Numbered from the stretch's first letter, positions 29,001-40,600 are shown. The stretch: 64,000 bases of DNA from Enoplosus armatus (GCF_043641665.1 NC_092181.1:22390463-22454462); one strand, 5' to 3'. Notes: generated from the sequence alone by a model not told the origin. Numbers and translations are program-made.

Positions 29001-32000
29001 TGCTGCCAAGAGCTATCAGAGCCTCTAGAGCACATTTCTGAACTTTCCCACTGCCGATGACATTCCTGCAAGCCTCACTACAACCAGCAGACGAGGAGGA
29101 AGAAACGCCACTGCAGATCCTTAACAATGACAGGACTGCAGTGACAATTAAAGCTGGAGGACAGGGGAGGACGTGTGAAGGCTGAGGAGGAGAGAGAGAG
29201 ACAGTTAGTCTGCGTCACATAACAAATACAGTCCATATCCTCTCTTCTGTTTTCTGTTGTGCTTCCAGCCTCACCTTGAGTGTGATCTGTGGTGTGTTTG
29301 TCAGACAGACACAGACCACAGAGACGCAGGAGGTTTTACTCTTCAGCTGCTCTACCATTGAAAACCGATGCTCGTCTGCTGCAGGAATAAAAATATATTT
29401 AGATGCGAAACAACACACTGTTTTCCTTTTCATTCTTTTTTACTGTGTATATCTGTGTGTTTTACCAGTGGTGTTTGTGCCCAGTAAAGTCAGACCAGTT
29501 GTGATGTCAAGGGGTAGCAGTAGTATTCTCACAGCCCGGGCCGTGTGGACAGTATCACTGGACAGAAGCACAGAAAAAGAAAAGTACTCATGGGAATTGG
29601 TATGTAAACACTGGTTTTCTTAAAACTACTGTCAGAAAATACAACCTCTACAAACTGAGGTTGAACTGGTGACGGTGAAGCCACATTCTGTACGAGAGTG
29701 TGAAGTCGTGCTGTGAGCAGATGCTTACGGATGACTTCTGCGAAGAAAAGCAGCTGCAGCATGAATGAGGTCAGAGGGTTTGTTAGAGTTCAACATGGAC
29801 GATAGAAGACGGGTGACGCGTTGGTCTGGGACACGTTCATAAGTGCCGGAGCTGCTGAAGACAAACATGGACATTGTTTAACACCGAACCCACTCATTAT
29901 ATTGACTAATTGTTGCAGCTCTACGCTATCACAGTGCAATTTTCCCTCTTTCTTTTTACATTATGTTTAAGCAGCAGGTGCTCTGTTAGTGTACGGGTGG
30001 GGGAGATTGATGCAGCTTCTCTTAACTATTCCTTAGTTTTTTGATAGTATTGCTTTCATTCTTATTGTTTAACTACTTGTTGTCATGTTCACTGTAAGAG
30101 CAGTAAAAGCACAAAAAGGCAAATATGTCAACATTATTTTAAATATTCAGGGAATTACAGTATTATTAATAGATAAAGTCATTGAAACATGTGGGGATTT
30201 GAGTAAACTGGCTTGATCAAACTGCCTATAAAGCCAGTGGGGTAAGCCAAAAGCTAATTTAGCTTAAGTGAAAACAATATAGATATAAAGCCTGAATAAA
30301 CAGCTGAGTATCCGCACTGTGCTTGGGTAAGGCCAGTCTACCTGTATGCAGCCAGAATGACGTCCATCAGAGGCAGCATGAGCTGACTGCAGGCTGCTGT
30401 CACCAGCTCCTCCAGAGAGTCTGCGACGGTCTGGAGCAGCTTGTCTCGGAGAGGAGGCCCGGCCTGGGCCAGGAGCGGGGCCAGCAGTTTGAGGATCTGC
30501 AGACTCTGATGGAGCTTGGAGTTTTCTTTGGGAACCAGTGACTCCTTGAGGTACTCTGTGATCGCAGTGACAACAGTAGTGTACTCTGGGCTGGTTTGCT
30601 TGGTGAAGGCTGGGTGTTCTAAGTCTGTGATGAAGGCACGTGTCTTCCCGTCATCTTCTTCTTTTTTGTCTATGCTGTTAGATCCTGCAGACGACGCTGG
30701 CTGACAGAAGAGCAGGATGTGGGCGAGCATTTGATTGGCAGCGGAGGCAACGAATAGACTTGTGTCTGTCTGCAGTTGTAAGAGCGGTTCAATGAAATCT
30801 GAGGAGTGAGGAAAACAGATTTCATTAATGAAGTGGTAAAATACTCAGTCTTTGTTCCTAAATATCGCCTGCCTCCCTCTTATCAAATTGTCTTTTACAA
30901 TATACAACTTATATGGTCTCTCCTGCACCAAGGGTCACCTGATTGTACAAAGAAACTAAGAGCGTTCGGGTGCTGCAGCATGTTCTTTAAGCCTTGGACC
31001 CAGCCAATCCGTAAACAGGGATCCTCCCAGAGCCCTGCTTCTCGCCAGCGCCGAAGGTTGAAGACCAGGTCCAGAACAGAGCATTCCTGCAGGGGGGACA
31101 TCACCAAAGTCAGAAATTGTCAGTAGCAACATTTTAGTAAAAGTACAAGGTTTCATTAAGTCTACCTGAAGCATTTTGAAGTCGTCCTCAGTTGCAGACA
31201 ATAAGCCGGTGAGTTTGAGAGTGAAGGAGAGGACCCCGGGGTCTGAAGCTGTGTTGTTACCCACAGTGGATATGAATTCAAGCAGACATGGACAGACCTT
31301 CAGCAGAGATCCCCCTTCATTAGGAGAAAAAGGTGGACATGAGAAAGTGGTACATATTTAATAACCATGTATCGATCAGCTGGAATAATGGAGATCCACC
31401 TGTTCCTATCAAAAGGCACAAGGTCCCTGTCCTACACAATGCAGGAGCCGTCTCAAACAATTACCAGATTAGTCGACTGACAGAAATTGGCAACTATTTT
31501 GATAATCAATTAATCTTTTGAGTCACATTTCAAGTAAATATGCAAAACATTAATTTGTCCCGGCTTCTCAAATGTGATTATTTGCTGCTTTTCTTTGTCA
31601 AATATGATATTATACTGAATATCTCTATGTTTTGGATCCTTAATTGCAGCCTTATTTCAGTTTATATGGTGCTTTAGTGGTACAAATTCCCAAACAAAGT
31701 TGGTAATCCTGCCTTGTATCCATCCAGTTACCTGGGTGTAATTTCTCTAACTATAGCAATCCACAAGAAGGACCTAAAAGCAACGCACCTGAAAGCTCCA
31801 CCTGACCAGAGGCCAGAGGGAAGAAACCAGTATAATGACAGACAAACAAACCAAACTAAACGATCCAACGAAGTTCAGTACTAACCAGCCTTAGTGAGAC
31901 CTGTGAACCAGTCCAACAGTTTCTCCAGGCTGGTGTCATCGGGCAGAGACCTCCCCGAGTCCGCCAGCACCTCACACACACTGGGCAGCAGCGACACACA

Positions 32001-32012
32001 CTCTCTGTCCAT
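26091..32012 (-). CDS. brat1: BRCA1-associated ATM activator 1 (BRAT1)
   Basis: HEAT-repeat protein that binds ATM/BRCA1 and the Integrator endonuclease subunits INTS11/INTS9. Minus-strand exons: 32012-31886, 31314-31166, 31086-30939, 30798-30342, about 29851-29729, 29557-29466, 29378-29275, 29181-28995, 28685-28612, 27712-27628, 27508-27210 and 27032-26091 (stop). Phases fit throughout and give 928 residues against 821 in human. The start MDRECVSLLPSVCEVLADSG and DDTSLEKLLDWFTGLT match human BRAT1, as do DPGVLSFTLKLTGLL, IGWVQGLKNMLQHPNALSF and VASAANQMLAHILLF. The last exon carries helical pairs such as TKIVSRLLEILSQDTEGFA and LEVAELLLDEAF-like segments (seen as LELAELLLDEAF), then an acidic stretch, and ends VIVDCY. 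The Cys-Tyr end matches the tail I recall for human BRAT1. Expansion in the C-terminal half (for example the run of Glu near 27400) explains part of the extra length. It diverges from eif3b across a short shared upstream region. Confidence 0.92.
27840..28115 (+). repeat. Copy 6 of the 'gggctgcaac' family
   Basis: Contains 'cagaacccaaggtgatgtct', 'gattgcttgtttagtccg', 'gagaagctggaaccagcgaa' and 'caaaatagttgtaattaatt', in family order. Lies in the brat1 intron between exons 28685-28612 and 27712-27628. Confidence 0.6.
31440..31670 (-). repeat. Copy 7 of the 'gggctgcaac' family, inverted
   Basis: Reverse orientation: 'agattagtcgactgacagaa', 'gataatcaattaatc', 'cggcttctcaaatgtgatta' and 'tactgaatatctctatgttt'. 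Lies in the first brat1 intron. Confidence 0.6.
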
Positions 32013-32591
32013 GGTACTAACGTGTGTATGTGTTAATGAGAATATATTACAGTAGACAGGTTACTAATAACTTTACAGCTAATCAGCTACATTGAAGCAC
32101 ACATAGCTAACGCCGACTTACGTATCAGGAAATATAGCTAGAAGCTAAGTTATGTGGTATTGAGTGAAAGAGCACATCAGCTAGCTAAAATAACAACATG
32201 TAGTTTTTCCTTGTAGTTTTGCTAGACGTCCATCTCGCGGGAAATAGTTTCGGATCTGCCGGTGCGTGGCTTCCCTCTTCTTCTTCCTTTTTTCAGTGTA
32301 AAATGTGAGAGTCGTAACTAGGACGTCTGCGCTGCATACTGATCTTTAAACTTGCGGATAGGTTAAATTACATGTACGGGCTCCTCACAGCGCCGGTCCC
32401 TGTGTTGTACAACTCTAACTTTTCCCCGCAGCGCTTCCTTACCGCCGAACAAGTTCCGGTGTTCCATTTCCGTCACATCGTCCATTTTCGCGTAATCGCA
32501 CATGGTGCCGCACCGGCCGAGGACCGTCAGCCTCTTAATTTTTGGGATTTTGCTCCGTTGTAGCGAGAAATCCGTCTCGTATTTCTGATAA
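32013..32591. promoter_or_regulatory. Shared bidirectional promoter of brat1 and eif3b
   Basis: Only 579 bases separate the brat1 start codon (minus) from the eif3b start codon (plus). The interval is GC- and CpG-rich near 32225-32275 and 32385-32530, includes TCTCGCGGGAAA near 32233, and has a pyrimidine-rich run (cttccctcttcttcttcc) at about 32269-32286 that could sit at an eif3b start. No TATA box is evident. A 28-codon upstream ORF (32502-32588) ends just before the eif3b ATG. Confidence 0.65.
32502..32588 (+). other. 28-codon upstream ORF before eif3b
   Basis: ATG at 32502 opens a 28-codon frame that stops with TGA at 32586-32588, three bases before the eif3b ATG at 32592. Its context (gcacATGG) is good. 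If transcribed, it would lower scanning to eif3b or require reinitiation. This is inferred only from sequence. Confidence 0.45.
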
Positions 32592-35500
32592 ATGCAAGAT
32601 ACGGTGGATATGGTGGACGACCCCGAGTATGAAGAGGAGGAGCCCTCCTTCAGCGACCCGGAGGACTTCGAGGATGACGTCGAAGATGAGGGTGAGCTGC
32701 AGCAGGAAAGACGCCGGCTTTCTGGCCTGTTGCTAACAGTTAGCTAAGAGCTGTACATAACGGGCTAGACGGTGGCGGTACTACAGATGCTAGCTAGCTT
32801 ATCACTTTGCCTTTCGAACCTCAGTGTCGTAACTACTGATGTCTGATTACCAGGAATAAAATGGATACATCACCATTTTCTTTAACCACAATGTTATTCC
32901 CAACGTCAGTTAATATTAACCGACGTTACCACAGTTTAATTTGACGCCCATTGAAGCCTCACCCAGACCCCAGGAAATCACTCACTGTGGCCTTGTCGTT
33001 GTCGTTTGGCAAATTGAAACAGGGGTAAAGCTGACTAATGGCAAATATGTTCTTGTAGTTTTGTGAGAGTCTAAGGCCAATACAGCTACTGCGAGCCTGC
33101 AGTCTGTGGTTTACTTAAAGCAGCTGGCAATAAAAGCTAGCTTTCACATCGGTGTCACGTTAGCATTTGTCTTACCCCAGGGTTGAGGGGAGTTGGTCCA
33201 TATTGTCCCTCAGTTCTGCAAATAAAACGTGAATGAATGCCAGAGCAGTTCGACCATAGAGACTCTCCTTTATTATGATTGTATAGCATTGCTCTGCAAA
33301 ACAGACTCCAGGGATTTCTGAAAATACGTATGCTTATACACACGGCTAACCTAGCTGAAATATAAAAAAGTCTAATACAATAGCCCTGCAATATAATTTC
33401 CATATGTGAAGTCACTTTGGAGGTTGTAATGCTGTTGAACTGCATTGCGTCACAGAGATTAATTAGTAAGGTTTTGTCCACACCATTGATATCAACGAGA
33501 GAAGACTAAACATTAGAAACACCTCTCAGTACAAAGCAATACAATTCGACAGCACCTCAAACTACAGCCCCCAAAATGACCATACAGTCGGATCAACACC
33601 TCTCTAAATCATTAGATTGTAATTTAGTAACCTGGTAACAGAGTGAAGTGTACTTTTCAAAGGTTTGATATTTCAGGCTGATTACTATTTTCATAGTGTG
33701 CCACCTTTTACCTGCCAACCCCCGGTGGCATATTGGTTAAGGCTGGCTCATACTATATACCTGCAGCATCCCTGATTCAATTCCAGCTGAGGACCTTTGT
33801 TGCATGTACCTTCTCCTCATGTTTCCTGTCTGTCTTTTTTTACTCTGCCACTGTCCAATGAACGTAAACTCTTTAGAAAAACAAATTCTCATAATCACAC
33901 AAATGATCTTCGAAAATGAAGCCAGTGGTCTTATTGCCGTTTGAAGTGAGAGTCATCGGGGCATGAAAATGGACACAGTCAAATCAGATAAGTGACTAAC
34001 GTTACTGTTTCCCTCCCTGATCTTCCCGCCCCTCTTTCTCTTCTCTTCAGAGATGCTGGGTGACATCCTGAGGGAGAAGCCCCAGGAGGCTGACGGCATA
34101 GACTCGGTGGTGGTGGTGGACAATGTTCCTCAGGTGGGCCCAGAGCGCTTGGAGAAACTCAAGAACGTCATCCACAAGATTTTCTCCAAGTTTGGCAAGA
34201 TCACCACTGAGTTCTATCCAGAGGCTGATGGCTTGACCAAAGGGTATGTGTTTTGCTCTCTAGTATGTTATGGCAGTATATTGCTTTAATGTTGAATTTA
34301 TTGTTAATAAAAAAAACATATCTCACACAGGTACATCTTCTTGGAGTATGCTGCTCCTACCCAGGCCCTCGAGGCGGTAAAGAACGCAGATGGATACAAA
34401 CTCGACAAACAACATACATTCAGGGTCAACCTCTTCACTGACTTTGATAAGTAAGTGTGCAGTGTCTGATAAGAATTGCAGCAACTGTAACGGCAGATAT
34501 ATGCGAGACAATTACATTAATTCTGTTTGCTTGTTTTCCCAGGTACATGAACATCAGTGATGAGTGGGAAACTCCAGAGAAGCAGCCTTTCAAAGATTTT
34601 GTGAGCGTTTTTTTTTTACTGTTAATCATAAGTAGTCTATTACCTAAGCTAAGAACAAATACTGTGGCAAAATGCTGTAAGCTCCATTAACTCTGCATGT
34701 CCGTCTGTTCAGGGAAATATGCGCCATTGGATTGAGGACTCAGACTGTCGCGACCAGTACAGTGTGATCTATGAAGCTGGAGAGAGGACTGCCATTTTCA
34801 ATAATGATGCTAAGGAACCAATCACAGCTGAAGAGAGAGCAGTAAGTTTGAAATGCAGGTCACATTAAATGTAGTTCAACAGTAGTGTTTGGCTTGCAGA
34901 CTAATAACGTCTTTGTGTATTGATGCAGCGCTGGACAGAGACGTACGTGCGCTGGTCTCCTAAAGGCACCTACCTGGCCACCTTCCACCAACGTGGCATT
35001 GCATTGTGGGGCGGCGAGAAGTTCAAGCAGATTCAGAGGTTCAGCCATCAGGGTGTGTCCCTCATTGACTTCTCACCATGTGAGAGGTAAGAAATATTGC
35101 TGTGATGGACTAATGGACTCTTGCGTAGCATTAGTCATTACCTGATGAAGGGATTTTACTGTTTGTGTGTGTACAACCACAAATCGACCCAAATACTGAA
35201 GGTTCTGGTTCAAGACAATTAATTTGATAAGCTTAAATTGTGAATAATGGATGGTGGATAATGTCAGATGAACTGTGCAGTTTCTGAGCTGTCTGAAGCT
35301 CCATGTGTCTGGTTGTGATGCCTTCCAGGTATGTGGTGACCTTCAGTCCACTGATGGACACCAAGGAGGACCCACAGGCCATCATCATCTGGGACATTCT
35401 GACCGGACAGAAGAAGAGAGGTTTCCACTGCGAGAGCTCTGCTCACTGGCCCATATTCAAGTCAGTGCTCTGTGCTTGTTTTTTTTTTTTCTCTCTCTCA

Positions 35501-37859
35501 TTGTCAAAATCTCATTTACTTCAATGTTGTTTTCACATTTGTTGCTCCTGCAGTGATTGAATATATTATATAATGGAACATATTTGTTTTTCTCAGATGG
35601 AGCCATGATGGGAAATTCTTTGCCAGGATGACCACAGACACGCTGAGCATCTACGAGACTCCAGTAAGTAGAATTACAAACAAACAAACAAACAAACATG
35701 TAGTAAATTTATGTAAAGTATGCAAGTGACATTAAAGCCATGATTCTGCTCCCTTCAGTCTATGGGCTTGCTCGACAAGAAGAGTCTCAAGATTAGCGGG
35801 ATCAAGTAAGAGTCCTTTATAGTGCTTTTATGATTTGTTATATGCTTTAAATTGTGACAACATTCTGTATGGCGATATTGACAAGAATCTGTGTATTTGT
35901 GTGTGTATCTACAGGGACTTCTCGTGGTCTCCTGGTGACAACATCATAGCATTCTGGGTACCCGAGGACAAAGATATCCCAGCCAGAGTGACTCTTATGC
36001 AGATGCCTTCCCGTCAGGAGATCCGTGTCCGCAACCTCTTCAATGTTGTCGACTGCAAACTGCACTGGCAGAGAAATGGAGATTACCTGTGTGTGAAAGT
36101 GGACAGGACTCCTAAAGGAACTCAGGTACACAAATGGAGAGACAGAGAGGAAACAGCTGAGACCTCACTGATTTAAAAAAAGCAAAAACAAAACACAAAA
36201 AAATCAAATTTAAAAATGTATTTTTAATATTTTTCAGGGTGTGGTCACCAACTTTGAAATCTTCCGCATGAGAGAGAAGCAGGTTCCTGTTGATGTGGTT
36301 GAGATGAAGGGTGAGAACATAATAAACAAAGTAACAGTGATCATTTCCCATAGAAATTTTTTTTTGATGATTTATTGTTTGTCATGTTTCTGTCTTTCCA
36401 GAAAGCATCATAGCATTTGCGTGGGAACCCAATGGCAGCAAGTTTGCTGTTCTCCACGGAGAGGCTCCCAGAATCAGCGTCTCCTTCTATCATGTCAAAA
36501 ACAACGGCAAGATTGAGCTCATAAGTGAGTATATCGGCCCGACGCGCCAACCGTCCTATTGACACTGTTACACAGTCGATGACGCCCCGTAAACATCCAC
36601 ACATTGTGACACATTGTCCTTTTTCTACAGAGATGTTTGACAAGCAGCAGGCCAACAGCATCTTCTGGAGCCCCCAGGGACAGTTTTTGGTTCTGGCTGG
36701 ACTCAGGAGGTCAGTTAAAACTGTGTGTGTTTGCATTTGTGTGAGTGACGGACACAAGAAGCCGCTGATGACAAACTAAATAACTTTTCTGACACCTCGT
36801 ATGAGAGCTAACGCTCCTGATTCTAACTCTGTTCTGAGGCTCACAGTATCATATATTTGTGCTTGTGTGTGTTAGTTCTGATGAGTGTCATGTGTGTCAT
36901 CTTCTCTTCTTTTGTGTTTGTGCAGCATGAATGGAGCTCTTGCCTTTGTGGACACATCAGACTGCACCATGATGAACATAGCAGAGCACTACATGGCCTC
37001 TGACGTTGAGTGGGACCCGACCGGCCGCTATGTCGTCACCTCTGTCTCCTGGTGGAGCCACAAGGTACACATGCTGCTCCATACGTCCTTTCCTGCCAGA
37101 CCAATTCACCTTTAGAACGGTGAAAATTCATACTGAACTTGCTCTCACATCCTTTTCCTCCACCTTTTTATGTGTATGTGTAGGTGGACAATGCATACTG
37201 GCTGTGGACGTTCCAGGGCCGTCTTCTTCAGAAGAACAACAAGGACCGCTTCTGTCAGCTGCTCTGGAGACCCAGACCTAACACCCTGCTCAGTGCAGAC
37301 CAGATCAAGGTACTGTTTCAATTACATATACTGTGTGTGTGTGTGTGTGGAGCCAGTGACGACAAACTAAATAACTTTTCTGACACCTCGTATGAGAGCT
37401 GCACTGCTCCTGATTCTAACTCTGTTCTGAGGCTCACAGCTGTAACATCCTGTGTACTGGTACAACACATACTCACTTAGTATTGTATTAGTCCCACTTT
37501 TGGTTTGTAGCTGTGGAACCTTCCTTTACCATAAATTTCCCTGTCTCTCTTTCAGATCATCAAGAAGGACCTTAAGAAATACTCAAAGATCTTTGAGCAG
37601 AAGGATCGTCTGAGCCAGTCCAAGGCCTCTAAGGTTTGACCTGTCAATTTCTTAAACTAATGCAGGCTGTTCACATCTATATATCATCTCTCTCTTTTTA
37701 TTTAGTAGAGTTTGATGGGAATGAGGCTCTCACAACTATCTGGGCCTTTCAGTATTTTCTGCTCCCTCGTTAACCAGTTCAATCATTCAGCTAATTGTCC
37801 TCGGGCTAAACATGTTTCAAGATTCAATAATCTTTGTTTCTCTCATTTAAGCTCTAAAA

Positions 37860-37928
<69 letters not shown>

Positions 37929-38332
37929 CCCTTAACCATTTTAGATATTTAAGTAATAAAAGTGATACAAGCTGCATGTTTTTGAAGCTGAACGGTTTAT
38001 GTGTCTGTGCTTGTGAGTAGGAGCTGGTGGACAAGCGCAGGTCCATGATGGAGGACTACCGCCGCTACAGGGAGGCGGCGCAGCAGACCTATCAGGAACA
38101 GAAGAGCATCCGCCTTGAGCTCAGAGGAGGTGGGACCTCTCTCCCTTTTTGTACCCTTGAACCTTTGCTTGCCTCCCTCCAGTCTTCACTTTTAAGTAAG
38201 AAAATCCCTGACATTTGTTGGTGTCTTTCAGGAGTGGACTCTGATGAGCTGGACAGCAATGTGGACGACTGGGAGGAGGAGACCATTGAGTTTTTTATCA
38301 ACGAAGAAATCATTCCCCTCGGAGATCTGTAG
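32592..38332 (+). CDS. eif3b: Eukaryotic translation initiation factor 3 subunit B
   Basis: Scaffold subunit of eIF3, which binds the 40S ribosome and recruits initiation factors. Exons: 32592-32691, 34051-34243, 34331-34450, 34543-34600, 34713-34841, 34929-35086, 35329-35460, 35597-35663, 35759-35805, 35915-36125, 36238-36310, 36402-36524, 36631-36709, 36926-37064, 37184-37309, 37556-37633, 38021-38129 and 38232-38332 (stop TAG); 680 residues. The start [19 protein letters not shown] parallels human MQDAE, but the N-terminal extension is about 130 residues shorter. An RRM spans about 52-135 (RNP2-like VVVVDNV 53-59, RNP1-like GYIFLEYA from 98). The WD40/beta-propeller follows ([59 protein letters not shown]). 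The C-terminal helix region includes [20 protein letters not shown], and the protein ends [18 protein letters not shown]. Identity to human is very high. Two snoRNAs lie in its introns. Confidence 0.97.
33719..33890 (+). repeat. tRNA-derived SINE-like repeat in eif3b intron 1
   Basis: An A-box-like 'tggcatattggttaaggct' is followed 45 bases on by a B-box-like 'gattcaattcc', the spacing of a Pol III promoter in tRNA-derived SINEs. It then runs into 'gacctttgttgcatg', 'tttcctgtctgtct' and 'ctctgccactgtccaatgaa', a tail I recognise from fish repeats. It does not fold as an intact tRNA. Confidence 0.5.
36760..36841 (+). ncRNA. Box C/D snoRNA, copy A, in an eif3b intron
   Basis: The intron between eif3b exons 36631-36709 and 36926-37064 holds an 82-base unit with box C/D layout. 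There is a short terminal stem (AGCC at 36760-36763 with GGCT at 36838-36841) and a C box TGATGA (36766-36771). A D' box CTGA (36789-36792) follows, then a C'-like ATGAGA near 36801, and a D box CTGA (36834-36837) next to the 3' stem. The bases before D' and D (ctaaataactttt and gattctaactctgtt) would be the guides. A near-identical copy in the next-but-one intron supports function. In this class the RNA is released from the spliced intron and guides 2'-O-methylation. I cannot name the Rfam family or target with confidence. Confidence 0.8.
37350..37435 (+). ncRNA. Box C/D snoRNA, copy B, in an eif3b intron
   Basis: Second copy of the same unit, in the intron after eif3b exon 37184-37309. It has a perfect 5-bp stem (GAGCC 37350-37354, GGCTC 37431-37435), a C box GTGACGA (37356-37362), a D' box CTGA (37380-37383) and a D box CTGA (37427-37430). 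Both guide stretches are identical to copy A; the two differ mainly at the C box (TGACGA instead of TGATGA) and in the spacer after ATGAGAGCT. The stem is better than in copy A and the C box is worse, so both may be made or B may be decaying. Retained identity over the guides, while the surrounding intron is unrelated, argues for selection or a recent copy. Confidence 0.78.
37857..37923. repeat. A tract and (TA)n microsatellite in eif3b intron
   Basis: Eleven A followed by about 28 TA units, about 100 bases before exon 38021. Confidence 0.95.
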
Positions 38333-39267
38333 TCCCCTACGCAGGTAACACTTGCACACAGCGATGCAGACAGTCTGATAAGTCCCAACACACAATTAAG
38401 AGTTATTGGAAAAGCCTAATTTCTAAATTGTGTTTATTGTGTAGTCTGCAGTCAGTGGTTGGTCCTGTCTAAACTGCTATTAGATCTTGTTTAAGGGTCT
38501 TTTCCCCCAAATTACAAAAAAAAGCATATTTTCTCACCTAGTTTTATCTGACCCTTTTAGATTAGTTTCACATGTGCCAAAGTTTTGACATGCCTGTCGA
38601 TGAATATTCTGCCACCTTCCCAATACAATGGAGGTGAATGTATTTTAGGATGTGCTGCTCAAAGCTGTATCAAATGTCAACAACGTCTTTCAGTAAAAGA
38701 GTCCCCTTCTCTCTCTCTCAGTCCATCCGTTTTTGTGTGGAAGGAGGAGAGAGGAGCTGCGTCATCATTGACTGGAGAAGGACGACGACCACGCTGTGAA
38801 TCTTGAGGTTCACGATCACGAGCCTCAACATTCAACTTTAGTGACATCATCAAAGCACGCCTTGCGGATCAGCAGCCACATCGAGGGACGAGAGAGAATA
38901 CTTTGTATTGAATATTTTCTCTTTGTCTCTCACCATCATCCGCCCCATTTTTCTTCTCTGTGGAACTTAATATTTAGTGATACTGCCTCCTTTTTCTATT
39001 CATTAATTGGAGATACTCACTCTCTAACCTCAGCCCCCGTCTCTTATTGGACCTTGTTTTTCCCGGGGTTGTTTATGAACTAGCCTCACCATGCTAGTGT
39101 GTTATCACAGGGCAGCACAGAGTGCCATACCAGTGGGGGGTGGAGGTGTTGTGACTAAACAAGTAGCCTTGTTGAATGTGCTGATGTGGCGCTATAGTGG
39201 CCTGTATCCTCCTCCTTTCAGACTAGGCCTTCACACAGGGAGGGGGTGCGCAGTGGGAATAACTTTA

Positions 39268-39273
39268 AATAAA
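39268..39273 (+). terminator. Candidate poly(A) signal of eif3b
   Basis: AATAAA about 940 bases after the eif3b stop, followed by a less structured AT-rich stretch. The 3' UTR may contain an intron (about 38346-38720). Confidence 0.5.
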
Positions 39274-40159
39274 CATTCAAACACAATACAACCTGGCTGT
39301 GTCTTCATGTTTTGTTCTTTATCATCGAGGGAATCATTTGTCCTCTGGTCCTCTTCAGACCAGGCACTGACATCCAGCTTGAATGACATGATCAGCCGTA
39401 GAGCTGAATACTGTAAACAGGTAGTGCTGTAGTTACTGTTCTACATCTCTTAACTGAACACCGTAGGACTTTTTTTTTTTGGGACAAAACTTCTGTCATT
39501 AGCTCATCTGCAGTTCAGCATGTAAGTAGAGTATAAACCTTTGTTGTTTAGAAGTCACATCTCACAAACAGATTATGAAACAGATTACACTAACTGCAGT
39601 CAAAAGCAGCTCTTTCAGCCTAAAACCCAGCTGCTCACAGATTCTCCAGCTGCCACGAGATGCCACTGTATTTGACGTCTTTCTGGCCATAAATTGTAGG
39701 GAAATTTGTTTCTTCTCAGGTTTCTGTTTTTCACCATAGTTAAAAGTATTTATAAGTCAAGGTGACTCATTGCTTCATATTTACTGTGTATGTTTGGTCC
39801 TAAAAGATGTTATGCAACCAAGATCGTGGGACTCCATTCGTCTGCACAGCTGGCCTGTCATTAAGGTGAAAGTCTTGCTTAAGTTTCGTCATACTTTTAT
39901 CAGGGAACAATCAGTTCTTGATGTGCCAGCACCATTTAGGTTCATTAGTCCGCATGGTTAATCCCTAATGGAAATGTGAGGTCACACAGTGCTGATCCAC
40001 TGTTTGAATATTGACACTATAGGCTGCTTTCATCTCATTAACCTGATCTAATGTATGTCCACACTCTCTTGTGCAGATGTTCTCTGTGATGTTTGACAAG
40101 GTGAACAGGACAGTCAGCTAATGACTTATTTATAGAAGATATTACCTACCAGTTAGGAA

Positions 40160-40600
40160 CCAGGTTGGTGAGATGAATGTCCAGGTTTTATGTACTGCAC
40201 TGCTTATTAAGGCCAGGATTTTAGAAATACTGAAGTCATGAGCCCCTAAACCGGTGGTTCCCAACCTTTCTAGCTTGTGACCCCTAAAAATTATGCAACA
40301 CCTGCTTGTCCTCTTCACAGGTTGCATTTGTGTATTGGTCACTAACCAAAGTGTCTTTTTCCCCTTTTTTTACTGAATAATTATTGAAAGTAAAATTATC
40401 TAGTAATTCACAAAGCAAGGATTACAGGAAAGTCTGAAAAATGTAATATAATTTGGTGTAGCAGATACATGTTTCTCTGCTGTCCTATCTTCTTTATCAT
40501 CTGGTGACCCCTCAGATTTGTCTTCTGACCCTTTCTCGGACCCCCAACCCTTAGATTGGGAACCTCCTCCCTCAACCACCCTCAGAAAGTTTTGATCAGA
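40160..40600 (+). repeat. Interspersed repeat, copy 1, interrupted by a MITE
   Basis: Contains 'ggttggtgagatgaatgtcc', 'aggttttatgtac' and 'ccaggattttagaaatactg', then the hAT-like insert 40252-40568, then 'ccaccctcagaaag'. Matches 41390-41500 in order and orientation. Confidence 0.6.
40252..40568. mobile_element. hAT-like MITE with 8-bp target duplication
   Basis: Ends CGGTGGTTCCCAACC and GATTGGGAACCTCCT are inverted. It is flanked by CCCTAAAC (40244-40251) and CCCTCAAC (40569-40576), 7 of 8 identical. A diverged copy of the surrounding repeat at about 41390-41500 lacks the element and reads CCCTGAAC at the matching point (41478-41485). Confidence 0.75.

Noticed and set aside
32372..32563. 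63-codon plus-strand frame upstream of eif3b
   Set aside because: In CpG-rich promoter sequence, with no family resemblance; it may not be transcribed.
35086..35328. Possible further snoRNA in an eif3b intron ('gatgaa' and 'ctga' words)
   Set aside because: No terminal stem and no second copy; box spacing is poor.
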